Of a DNA stretch of 53,424 bases, positions 44,187 through 52,279 are shown piece after piece. The translations under genes and the position numbers were made by a program. Source of the stretch: an uncultured Bacteroidota bacterium (GTDB taxonomy: Bacteria; Bacteroidota; Bacteroidia; Chitinophagales; Saprospiraceae); NCBI GenBank assembly GCA_937861115.1, contig CALMBD010000169.1:1-53424 (forward strand), read 5' to 3'. Positions within the stretch are counted from its first letter, which is position 1. Each line of letters starts with the position of its first letter. A model generated the notes under the pieces. The model did no database searches, was not told the origin of the DNA, and worked only from the letters and a program-made list of their open reading frames with translations.

Positions 44187-46688
44187 CTATTCCCATTTCA
44201 AATCGCGGCTGATGGTGACACCTGCCCGGTGACTTTTCATATAAACGATCCCTGTTGCGGCATCGAAGGCCGTGATATCAGCCTCCATGGCAAAATCATC
44301 GGATTGTACCACACGCAATGAAACATAAAAGGGCCTGCCAAACGGCAGCGGCCCGTAAATATCCACCCATTCTGTGCGCAGCGGTAAGCAGGCGCAACCC
44401 TGAAAGCGACGGACCCAGATCAAAAGGCCCTGGTACATCACGTCGGTCAGGTATGCGTTGACCTGTTTCACCGGAAACTGCCCCTGGCGTTCCGGTGCAA
44501 TGCCCGGGTGCTCGCACAGGAGCAGCGTACCGGCCTCATTCAGTTCAAGCACTTGTTTTACCCCCTGAAAATCAGTGCCGTGAAAAAGGGTGCCGTCGGT
44601 GTATACCGATGCGGCATCTGCCAGAACGGGAGTGATATTCCGGGTATCCGGCAAGGTTTCCAGCGGCGCAGGCGCAGGCTGGTCGCCAAGGGTAATGAAT
44701 GCCTGGAAGTGCTGCACCGGCAATTTCAGCCCGGCGTCGGAACTGATATTGACCTGTACATGAATCCGGGTGTCGCTTTTTTCCAACTCTTTGACAGTCA
44801 GTAAGTATTCGTCGGGTTGTGTGCCGTCGAAAACGATGCCTTTGAACAATTTGACCTTCTCGGCTTTCCGGACATAAAAGCCGGGGTACAACGCGGCGGT
44901 CGATTGAACCATCCAGGTCGATGCGTGGATGATCGGCAACACGGCATGACCCTGTATCACATGGTGCGCTAAAAAAGGATTAGCCGTTTCCAGCAGTCGC
45001 CGGCTGATCCGGTAGGTTGCGAGGGGGCCGTCTGTCAGGGCGCGGGCCATGGGCAGGGTGCCGCCCAGAATGACCTGCGTTTGTGATTCGAAGGCCGTGC
45101 TGAGTTGATCGATCAATGCGAGTGGTCCCTCGGAAGAAGGTACCAGCGCGACTCCGTGTGCTTCGAAAACTTTTTTCAACTCCGGGCTGACCATGCCGGC
45201 ATCCCAGGCGCCCCAATTGATTGAAACAACCTGAATTGCCGGGTGATTTTTCCGGAACAGGTGCGCAATGCGGTTCAGGGCCTCGTTAGCCATGGCGTAA
45301 TCTGTCTGTCCGACGTTGCCGTAAAAGCCTGCTACGGAAGAAAAGAGCACAACGTGCCGGATGGCTTCGATATCGACGGCCTGCGTGACAGCCAGCAGAC
45401 CCTGGATTTTGACATCATAAACGGCGTCAAAGTCGGCTTCTGTTTTGTTCTCGATGCGCTTGTCGGCCAATACGCCGGCCCCGTGCATGATGCCGGTGAT
45501 CTTGCCGCTTTGCACGGTAATGCGGTCGAGCGCGCTCCTGAGGGCGCCGGCGTCGGTCACATCGGCGGCTTCGTAGAAGACGTTGGCGCCTTGCCGGCGG
45601 ATGAAGTCGAGGCTTTCCAGGATTTCGCGTTGCGCCAGCACGGCGCCCGTCATCCGCTGAATGGTCCTGGGCAGCGGTTTTTCACCCCTGGCCTGAAGCG
45701 CTTCCATCGCCTTGCGCTTTAATATCCCGGCATCGGTAATGCCTTGCGCCCATTCGGGCTCGGAGGTTTCCAGCGCAGAGCGACCAAGCAGGATAAAAGT
45801 GCATTTGAATTGTGTTGCCATGGCACGCACGCATTCAGCCGTTACCCCGCGCGCGCCGCCGGTTACCAGGAAAACGCTGTCCCGGTTAATGGTGGAGTTC
45901 AGCGCCGGCATTTCAGCAACAGGCACTGGCTCGGCAACCAGGGTATGCCGTTGCGCTGTTGCGTTCCAGGCAACCTCGGTCAGGCATTGATCGGCATCGT
46001 ACAGTTCGTTTGCAAGCAGGGTTGCCGCTTGCCCGGACGGCAATTCGGGCGCCAGGTCGACCGCGCGGCAGAAGACGCCGGGCCATTCCAGGTGCAGGGA
46101 TTTGACCAGTCCGGGGAGGCTGCCGCCGAGTGGCGCAACGTTCCCGGGGTTTTGGACACCCAGAGCGCCATCCAGCCTGGATACGGTCATGAAAGCGGTT
46201 CTATGCTGATGCGCAGTGCTGTGCAGCGGCGCTTTGAGGTGTTTGGCCAGGAGGAACACGGCACGCAGCAGCGTTTTCTCCCGATTGAACTGCAGGCCCA
46301 GTTGACCCAGCGGAAAACGCAGGTGCGGGTGCAGGTAAATGAACCGGGCAACAGGTTCTGTGAATTGACCGATTATTTGCCCCAGGGTTTCGTCGCGGGT
46401 ATCGGGCAATGTCAGTTCCGTCGTGCCTTCGGGCAGACTTTGGGCGCCTTTTCGCACGAGGTCTTCCCCAAACGACAACACCACAACCCGGTGACCGCGT
46501 TGCTGCAATGCGCGCACCAGCGCAGCTGTCAGCGCCGTTCCTTCATTGGTGACCAGCGTGAGGCCCGTCGCCGGTATATCGAGTTGGTCCGGTTCAGGCA
46601 GGTAGCGCAGGGCTACCATCGAGCGCGGGACATTGGGGTATGCTCCCCCGGCATATTCTGTAATACCGGGAGCAGGCGACGCCTCCAT
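44187..46688 (-). CDS. PUFA synthase KR-DH ORF, -1 frame continuation of pfaA
   Basis: The ORF has 833 aa. Residues 1-265 include a structural Rossmann half (GLTLVTNEGTALTAALVRAL). The catalytic ketoreductase has VTGGARGVTAECV (NADPH loop, about 274), HGAGVLADKRIENKT, FSSVAGFYGNVGQ and YAMAN (Tyr464). From about 560 a PKS-type dehydratase hotdog carries HVIQGHAVLP (His576, the HxxxGxxxxP motif). In usual PfaA/Pfa2 proteins KR-DH is fused behind the ACPs. Here it is a separate ORF starting 11 bp after the pfaA stop, in the -1 frame, and the frame between is stop-free. It may be made mainly as the C-terminal part of a frameshift fusion, or independently from ATG 46688, which lies inside a predicted hairpin and has no SD. 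Confidence 0.9.
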   Translation of the reverse strand: MEASPAPGITEYAGGAYPNVPRSMVALRYLPEPDQLDIPATGLTLVTNEGTALTAALVRALQQRGHRVVVLSFGEDLVRKGAQSLPEGTTELTLPDTRDETLGQIIGQFTEPVARFIYLHPHLRFPLGQLGLQFNREKTLLRAVFLLAKHLKAPLHSTAHQHRTAFMTVSRLDGALGVQNPGNVAPLGGSLPGLVKSLHLEWPGVFCRAVDLAPELPSGQAATLLANELYDADQCLTEVAWNATAQRHTLVAEPVPVAEMPALNSTINRDSVFLVTGGARGVTAECVRAMATQFKCTFILLGRSALETSEPEWAQGITDAGILKRKAMEALQARGEKPLPRTIQRMTGAVLAQREILESLDFIRRQGANVFYEAADVTDAGALRSALDRITVQSGKITGIMHGAGVLADKRIENKTEADFDAVYDVKIQGLLAVTQAVDIEAIRHVVLFSSVAGFYGNVGQTDYAMANEALNRIAHLFRKNHPAIQVVSINWGAWDAGMVSPELKKVFEAHGVALVPSSEGPLALIDQLSTAFESQTQVILGGTLPMARALTDGPLATYRISRRLLETANPFLAHHVIQGHAVLPIIHASTWMVQSTAALYPGFYVRKAEKVKLFKGIVFDGTQPDEYLLTVKELEKSDTRIHVQVNISSDAGLKLPVQHFQAFITLGDQPAPAPLETLPDTRNITPVLADAASVYTDGTLFHGTDFQGVKQVLELNEAGTLLLCEHPGIAPERQGQFPVKQVNAYLTDVMYQGLLIWVRRFQGCACLPLRTEWVDIYGPLPFGRPFYVSLRVVQSDDFAMEADITAFDAATGIVYMKSHRAGVTISRDLKWE

Positions 46689-46724
46689 TGTCCCGCTTGT
46701 TACTTTTTTCCGCCAGTCACCTCC
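46625..46724 (-). promoter_or_regulatory. Putative programmed -1 ribosomal frameshift signal (dnaX-like)
   Basis: Read on the minus strand. An SD-like GGAGGTGA (46724-46717) is followed, 10 nt after GGAGG, by the slippery heptamer A AAA AAG in the pfaA frame (46709-46703) and then the TAA stop (46702-46700). After a 6-nt spacer, GCGGGACA-a-TGG (46696-46685) pairs with CC-a-ATGTCCCGC (46636-46625), 11 of 12 positions. An inner stem GCTCC-CGG (46673-46666) pairs with CCG-gg-GGAGC (46651-46642). Slipping back one base at the heptamer gives GTA ACA AGC GGG ACA ATG, in frame with the KR-DH ORF. All three elements known from E. coli dnaX are present with normal spacing. The alternative is a one-base deletion in the A run. 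Confidence 0.6.
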
Positions 46725-49700
46725 GACACTGCACCTGCCTTGCCGGCGATGTACACCACGATCTGCTGGAGGGTGCGCAATTCGGCGAGTTCCTGCGGGT
46801 TGATGCCCTGCACTTCGGGATGTGCGGCGGTCATGGCGCCGAAAATTTCGACACGTTTGATGGAGTCAATGCCGAGGTCAGCCTCCATATCCATGCCCAT
46901 TTCCAGCATTTCGGCAGGGTAGCCGGTTTTTTCAGCGATGACGGACAACAGGGTCGTCTCGATTCTGGATTGATCGATACCCGTTGCCGGCTGTGCGACC
47001 GGAGGAGGGGGAGCAGCCGGTTGCTGCATTGTATTCGCCGGAGGGGGCGTTGCTGCAGGAGCGGCCACTTGCGACGGCGCCCCGGCTTTGCCGGCGATGT
47101 ACACCACGATTTGCCGGAGGGTGCGCAATTCGGCGAGTTCCTGCGGGTTGATGCCCTGCACCTCGGGGTGTGCGGCGGTCATGGCGCCGAAAATTTCGAC
47201 ACGTTTGATGGAGTCGATGCCGAGATCGGCCTCCATATCCATGCCCATTTCGAGCATTTCGGCCGGATAGCCCGTTTTTTCGGCGATGACCGTCAGTAGC
47301 GTTTGCTCGATTTTCGATGAATCTATACCTGGCGCCGGTTGCGGTGCGGCCGGCGGCGGGGGAGCGGGCGCTACGGGTTGGTGCGTGCCGTTGGTCGGCG
47401 GCGCTGCAACGGTTGGAGCAGCCGCCACCTGGACTGTGGCGCCTGCCTTGCCTGCGATGTACACCACGATTTGCTGGAGGGTGCGCAACTCCGCGAGTTC
47501 CTGCGGGTTGATGCCCTGCACCTCGGGGTGTGCAGCGGTCATGGCGCCGAAAATTTCGACACGTTTGATGGAGTCGATGCCGAGATCTGCCTCCATGTCC
47601 ATGCCTATTTCGAGCATTTCAGCCGGGTAGCCGGTTTTTTCAGCGATGACCGTCAGGAGTGTTTGCTCGATTTTCGAAGAATCGATACCCGTCGCCGGCT
47701 GCGTTGCCGGCGGGGCAACCGGAGCGGGTGCCGGGGTCTGGTGTGTTCCGTTGACGGGCGGGGGAGCGATGGCTACCGGTGGCGCTGCCGGAGGTGGCGG
47801 GGCGGATTGAGTCGTTTGGTATGTTCCGTTGCTCACCGGCGGCAGGTTGGCAGGCGCCGCTGCTTGTGCAATCACCGGCGCTGCGACCTGTGGCTGGGAC
47901 AATTTTTCCAGCAGGGCCACTACCTGACTTTGCTGTTCGTTCAGGCGTGTGAGTTCTGCCTGAATTTTTTGTAAAATTTCTATTTCCTGATGAGACATAG
48001 TTTGATCGTTGCCTTCCGCTGCCGACTGCGCCAATCCGGGCGCGGAAGTGTTTTGAGATGAAATGATTGCTGTTTCGGTCGCTTGTGTGCTGTGATCCGC
48101 AGTAAAGCGCTGCTTCAGCGCCTCTTCGTATTTCAGCGCCGTGGCGTCGGAGACGAAATTGTTTCCGCTGATGCGCACGTTCATACCCTTGACCGCTGGT
48201 TTTTCCCTGTGCGGAAGGGCGTACCGGTCGAAATCCTGAACCTGAATGCCCAGCACGGCCAGTTGCACGGCGGCTTCCTTGAACTGTTTGTCGCTGTCTT
48301 TCTGCGGATTGGAATTCAGGGCGATGGCGATATGCGGTTTGCCTTGCAGTATCTCCCGCACGAGGTTGGTCAGGATATTTCGTGGACCGAATTCGACAAA
48401 AACCCGGCCGCCTGCCGCGTACATGTTCTCGATTTTTTCCTTGAACAGCACCGGCTTTAACATGTGACCTGTGAGGGTTTCCTTCATTTCCCGGATATCA
48501 GACGGGTAGGCATTCCCGGTAGTATTGGAAAAAACCATTTTAGAGGCCACGTTAAAATTGGCCGATTGTATCGCCGCAGCGAATGGCTGATGGGCGTGGG
48601 CGACAAATGGTGTGTGAAAGGCCGCCGATACCGGAAGCAGGGTGGCGATGAACCCTTTTGCCTGCAATTGCTCCTGCAAGCGGACAAGGCTTTCCGTGGC
48701 GCCGCCCAGAATGACCTGGGTGCCCGAGTTGATATTGGCCACCTGTACGTCTGGCAAACCTGCAATTTCCGCCCGCAGGGCTTCAAAATCGGATTTAACT
48801 GCCAGCATGGCCCCGGAATCACCCTCGCCGGACAAGGCCATGGCTTCTCCACGGGCTTTGGACAGGGCGTAGAAGGTAGCGTCATCGAGGACGCCTGCCG
48901 CCCATAGCGCGGTCAGTTCCCCGTAGCTGTGTCCGGCATAGAAGTCGGCGGCAAAACCCGCTTCTGCCAGCAGCCTGTACATGCCGGCGCTCAGGGTGCC
49001 GATAGCCGGCTGGGCAAACTGGGTATTGGTGAGCCGTTGCTGTTGTGTTTTCCGGTCTTCATCATTAAACACCGGAATAGGGTACACCATATCGGTCAGC
49101 GGTTGCAGCCCGCTCGCCTCAAAAACCGAGTTGATGTGGCGGAACGATTCGCGTATGGCCGGGTAAGTACAGGCCAGTTCGCGGCCCATATTGACGTATT
49201 GAGCGCCCTGGCCTGCAAACAGCGCCACAACCTTCTGGTCGTGGCCGATAGCCGACTGGCGGTACCAGATGCCGGCGATGGGATGTTCCCATTCCGGGTG
49301 GCCCGCTTTATCCGTCAGCAATTTGAGAGCGGTTTCCAGCTTTTGCCGGGCTTCCGCTACGGATGAAGCCACAAAGCCCAGGCGCGGATTCAAAGGCGGA
49401 ATATGGCTTTTGGCCGACTGAAGCGCCAGTTGGCGAAAAGGTTCGGTTGCGGTGTCGTCCTGCAGCGATGTCGCCCATTCGCGGCACAAGCGGTGGAGTC
49501 CTTCTGCTGTGGTATCATGCAGGAGGATCAGGCGGTGAATCGTATCGAGGCGGTAGGGAACCTGATGCTCCTGCTGCTGTTCCTCCATTGCGATGTGGAG
49601 GTTTACGCCGCCGAAACCAAAGGCGCTGACCCCGGCCCGGCGCGGCGTCTGGCTTGATTTCCGGAACCAGGGGCGCGTTTCGGAGTTGATGTACAGGGGT

Positions 49701-50992
49701 GAGTCGGCCAGGTGCAGGGCGTCGTTGGGGCGCGTTACGTTGATGGTTCCGGGCAGTACCTTGTGGTACAACGCCAGGGCTGTCTTGATCAGCCCGGCTA
49801 CACCTGCGGCAGCCTTGGTATGGCCGATTTGCGATTTTACGCTGCCCAGTGCGATGTGGTGCAGGGCCGGGTTTTTCCGTCCGAAAACACCTTTCATCGA
49901 TTCCGCTTCGGAGGGGTCGCCGGCGCCGGTACCGGTGCCGTGCGCTTCCACCAGGCCGACGGTGGAGGCATCAAATCCCGCTTCGTCGTAGGCGCGCTGC
50001 ATGGCCAGGGCCTGGCCCTGGGGGCGCGGGGCGTATATGCTCTTGTAGCGGCCGTCGCTGGAGCCGCCGATACCTTTGATGACGGCATAAATGCGGTCGC
50101 CGTCGCGGATTGCATCGTCGAGTCGTTTGCACACGACCATGCCAACACCTTCGCCGATCAGCATACCGTCGGAATCCTGGTCGAACGGCCGGATGCTGCC
50201 TTTTCGCGAAAAGGCGGGCGTTTTGCTGAAACTCATGTACATGAACGGCGAGTTGTCGGTATCTACGCCGCCGGTGATCATCATATCGCAGTTGCCTTCG
50301 ATCAGTTCGCTGATGGCCATCCTGGTGGCGCTGAGCGACGCCGCGCAGGCGGCATCCACGACGCTGTTGAGTCCGCCGAGATCGAAGCGATTGGCGATCC
50401 GGCCAGCGATGACGTTGCCGAGCAGTCCCGGAAAGGTGTTTTCCGTCCAGGGAATATACGCCGCCTTGATCTGTTCTATGATCTGCTCGATCTGTTTCCC
50501 GGGCAGGCCCTGCGCTTCGAGCGCTTTGCGCCAGACGGGGTATTGCAAACGCGCGGTAAGCGGGATGATCATTTTTTGTCCGCCGCCCACGCCGAGGATG
50601 ACGCCGGTTCGCTCGCGCAAAGCTGCATTGAACCGCTCCGAGCCAGGGGCATACCCGGCATCGAGCAGGGCATCGCGGGCCACTGCAAGGCCGAGCAGTT
50701 GGGAGGCGTCGGTGGATTCGAGCAGGTTCGGCGGCAGGCCGAACTCCATCGGGTTAAAATCGATTTCCGGTAAAAAGCCGCCTACCTTGCAGTAGGTCTT
50801 GTCGGGAGCAAAAGGATCCGGATCGTAATAATCGTCGGCATTCCAACGATTGGGCGGCACCTCCCGTATGCAGTCGATGCCCTGAACGATGTTTTCCCAG
50901 TATTGCTCCAGATTTTCTGCATCGGCAAAAATGGAGGCCATACCGACAATCGCGACTGGGTTTTGCCGGAGAAGAGGATTGATGTCAGACAT
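46700..50992 (-). CDS. pfaA: PUFA synthase subunit KS-MAT-3xACP (PfaA-like)
   Basis: The protein has 1430 aa from MSDINPLLRQNPVAIVGMA; a 14-codon extension to 51034 is open but would leave almost no leader after the likely promoter. Domains: KS (about 8-450) with DAACAASL (Cys216), EAHGTGTGAGDPSE and SQIGH; malonyl-CoA acyltransferase (about 590-890) with FAGQGAQYVNMG and GHSYGEL (Ser689); a short predicted coiled coil (QEIEILQKIQAELTRLNEQQ); a Pro/Ala-rich linker; then three nearly identical ACPs, each with LGIDSIKRVE (Ser1141, Ser1261, Ser1377). It loads malonyl units and carries the growing acyl chain. The ORF ends GGKK-stop right after ACP3, without the KR usually fused here; see the frameshift signal. 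First gene of the synthase operon. Confidence 0.95.
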   Translation of the reverse strand: MSDINPLLRQNPVAIVGMASIFADAENLEQYWENIVQGIDCIREVPPNRWNADDYYDPDPFAPDKTYCKVGGFLPEIDFNPMEFGLPPNLLESTDASQLLGLAVARDALLDAGYAPGSERFNAALRERTGVILGVGGGQKMIIPLTARLQYPVWRKALEAQGLPGKQIEQIIEQIKAAYIPWTENTFPGLLGNVIAGRIANRFDLGGLNSVVDAACAASLSATRMAISELIEGNCDMMITGGVDTDNSPFMYMSFSKTPAFSRKGSIRPFDQDSDGMLIGEGVGMVVCKRLDDAIRDGDRIYAVIKGIGGSSDGRYKSIYAPRPQGQALAMQRAYDEAGFDASTVGLVEAHGTGTGAGDPSEAESMKGVFGRKNPALHHIALGSVKSQIGHTKAAAGVAGLIKTALALYHKVLPGTINVTRPNDALHLADSPLYINSETRPWFRKSSQTPRRAGVSAFGFGGVNLHIAMEEQQQEHQVPYRLDTIHRLILLHDTTAEGLHRLCREWATSLQDDTATEPFRQLALQSAKSHIPPLNPRLGFVASSVAEARQKLETALKLLTDKAGHPEWEHPIAGIWYRQSAIGHDQKVVALFAGQGAQYVNMGRELACTYPAIRESFRHINSVFEASGLQPLTDMVYPIPVFNDEDRKTQQQRLTNTQFAQPAIGTLSAGMYRLLAEAGFAADFYAGHSYGELTALWAAGVLDDATFYALSKARGEAMALSGEGDSGAMLAVKSDFEALRAEIAGLPDVQVANINSGTQVILGGATESLVRLQEQLQAKGFIATLLPVSAAFHTPFVAHAHQPFAAAIQSANFNVASKMVFSNTTGNAYPSDIREMKETLTGHMLKPVLFKEKIENMYAAGGRVFVEFGPRNILTNLVREILQGKPHIAIALNSNPQKDSDKQFKEAAVQLAVLGIQVQDFDRYALPHREKPAVKGMNVRISGNNFVSDATALKYEEALKQRFTADHSTQATETAIISSQNTSAPGLAQSAAEGNDQTMSHQEIEILQKIQAELTRLNEQQSQVVALLEKLSQPQVAAPVIAQAAAPANLPPVSNGTYQTTQSAPPPPAAPPVAIAPPPVNGTHQTPAPAPVAPPATQPATGIDSSKIEQTLLTVIAEKTGYPAEMLEIGMDMEADLGIDSIKRVEIFGAMTAAHPEVQGINPQELAELRTLQQIVVYIAGKAGATVQVAAAPTVAAPPTNGTHQPVAPAPPPPAAPQPAPGIDSSKIEQTLLTVIAEKTGYPAEMLEMGMDMEADLGIDSIKRVEIFGAMTAAHPEVQGINPQELAELRTLRQIVVYIAGKAGAPSQVAAPAATPPPANTMQQPAAPPPPVAQPATGIDQSRIETTLLSVIAEKTGYPAEMLEMGMDMEADLGIDSIKRVEIFGAMTAAHPEVQGINPQELAELRTLQQIVVYIAGKAGAVSEVTGGKK
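46735..47700 (-). repeat. Triplicated ACP-coding repeat
   Basis: Three tandem units spaced 360 and 348 bp apart encode the ACPs. The core of about 80 codons is almost identical at DNA level between copies, with differences concentrated in the Pro/Ala linkers. This is the usual sign of recent duplication or gene conversion. Copy number is at the low end; known PUFA synthases generally have four to nine. Confidence 0.9.
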
Positions 50993-51048
50993 GTTAATTG
51001 TTTCCAGTAAAGAAAAAGGTATGGGGCACACCACGGTTTTGGATTTCG

Positions 51049-51056
51049 CAAAGGTC
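51049..51056 (-). promoter_or_regulatory. Candidate promoter of the pfa operon
   Basis: On the minus strand GACCTTTG is one base off TAnnTTTG, with TTG (51076-51074) 17 bp further upstream as a possible -33. Transcription would start near 51042, giving a leader of about 50 nt to the ATG at 50992. The divergent NmrA-like gene starts 177 bp away. Confidence 0.4.
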
Positions 51057-51233
51057 GGGAGAATACGTTAATTCAACGATTAACAGGCGAACTAAGTTAG
51101 TGTTAACCCGGCTGGATTCCAAAGGATTCAGGAAACCTGTAAGGATTTATGAACAGAAAGCGTCAAAAGAGGTTGTAGAGCAGGCGTTTAGTCTGATGCC
51201 TCATATTCAATTCAAACCATTTAAAACAATCCG

Positions 51234-52178
51234 ATGACTCAGAAAAAAATTATTGCAGTTTTTGGCGCTACCGGCGCACAGGGAGGCGGTCTTGCCCGCG
51301 CTATTCTGAACGACCCCAACAGCGAATTTGCCGTTCGCGCCGTCACCAGAGACCCCAATTCCGACAAGGCGCAGGCGCTTGCAGATATGGGCGCAGAAGT
51401 AGTAGCCGGCAATCTGGATGACCCGGAAAGCCTGAAAAGCGTGCTTGATGGCGCTTACGGCGCTTATTTTGTTACCTTTTTCTGGGATCACTATTCACCG
51501 GAGAAGGAAATGGCCGATGCGAAGCATATGGCGGAGGCAGCCCGGGCGGCGGGGTTGAAACACGTGATCTGGTCTACCCTTGAGGACGTTCGGAAATTTG
51601 TGCCGCTCGACGACGACAGCATGCCGACCCTGCAGGGAAAATACAAAGTGCCGCACTTTGACGGCAAGGGTGAGGCAGACCAGTATTTTGCTGCGCTCCC
51701 GACTACTTACCTGCTGACGGCCTTTTACTGGGAAAACATGATCTATTTCGGCATGGGCCCAAAGAAGGGTCCGGATGGCAGCCTCAGCATTACCTTCCCG
51801 TTGGGCGACCAAAAGATGGCGAGCATTGCCGCCGAAGACATCGGTAAATGCGCCTATGGTATTTTCAAAAAAGGCGAGGCGATGATCGGCAAAAGAATCG
51901 GCATTGCAGGCGACCATGTCAGCGGACAGGATATGGCAGCCGCGCTGTCGAGGGCCATGGGCCAACCGGTATCCTACAACGCGATCGAACCCGCAGTGTA
52001 CCGCAGTTTCGGCTTCCCGGGCGCCGACGACCTGGGCAACATGTTCCAGTTCTACCGCGATTTTGCGGCAGACTTCAATGGCATCCGCGATCTGAAGTTT
52101 TCCAGGGAACTGAATCCGGAATTGCAGTCGTTCGACATGTGGCTGGCGGAAAACCTGGAGCGTATTCCGATGGATTGA
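51234..52178 (+). CDS. NmrA-like NAD(P)-binding protein
   Basis: The protein has 314 aa. A Rossmann fold starts at once: KKIIAVFGATGAQGGGLARAIL (GxxGxxG), VRAVTRDPNSDKAQAL (basic residues for the NADP phosphate), VAGNLDDPESL. The typical SDR catalytic YxxxK is not evident, as in NmrA/HSCARG-type proteins that act as redox sensors or atypical reductases. KHVIWSTLEDV and YFGMGPKKGPDG fit that family. It is divergent from the pfa operon; the shared intergenic region could link their regulation, but this is only inference. Confidence 0.85.
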   Translation: MTQKKIIAVFGATGAQGGGLARAILNDPNSEFAVRAVTRDPNSDKAQALADMGAEVVAGNLDDPESLKSVLDGAYGAYFVTFFWDHYSPEKEMADAKHMAEAARAAGLKHVIWSTLEDVRKFVPLDDDSMPTLQGKYKVPHFDGKGEADQYFAALPTTYLLTAFYWENMIYFGMGPKKGPDGSLSITFPLGDQKMASIAAEDIGKCAYGIFKKGEAMIGKRIGIAGDHVSGQDMAAALSRAMGQPVSYNAIEPAVYRSFGFPGADDLGNMFQFYRDFAADFNGIRDLKFSRELNPELQSFDMWLAENLERIPMD

Positions 52179-52220
52179 GGCTGGAGATGTTTGAGATTCA
52201 TAATGGGTGTTTTGGGAGAT

Positions 52221-52258
52221 ACAGGTGGCAGGTGAGTAAGCTCTTGCCACCTGTTTTT
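52221..52258 (+). terminator. Intrinsic terminator after the NmrA-like gene
   Basis: ACAGGTGGCA (52221-52230) pairs perfectly with TGCCACCTGT (52245-52254), followed by TTTT. It also separates the convergent T9SS gene. Confidence 0.7.
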
Positions 52259-52279
52259 ATATGTTTCTAAAACATAGAC

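Noticed and set aside
44187-46688. KR-DH ORF as a decayed pseudogene fragment
   Set aside because: The NADPH loop, YAMAN and HxxxGxxxxP motifs are intact and the frame is open over 833 codons, so the ORF is under selection or very recently split.
39337-50773. Several 350-420 codon plus-strand frames inside the pfa locus
   Set aside because: All are antisense to domains with intact catalytic motifs; they arise from GC-rich codon use.
50998-51237. 79-codon plus-strand ORF between pfaA and the NmrA-like gene
   Set aside because: It overlaps the pfaA start and its likely promoter and has no recognisable features.
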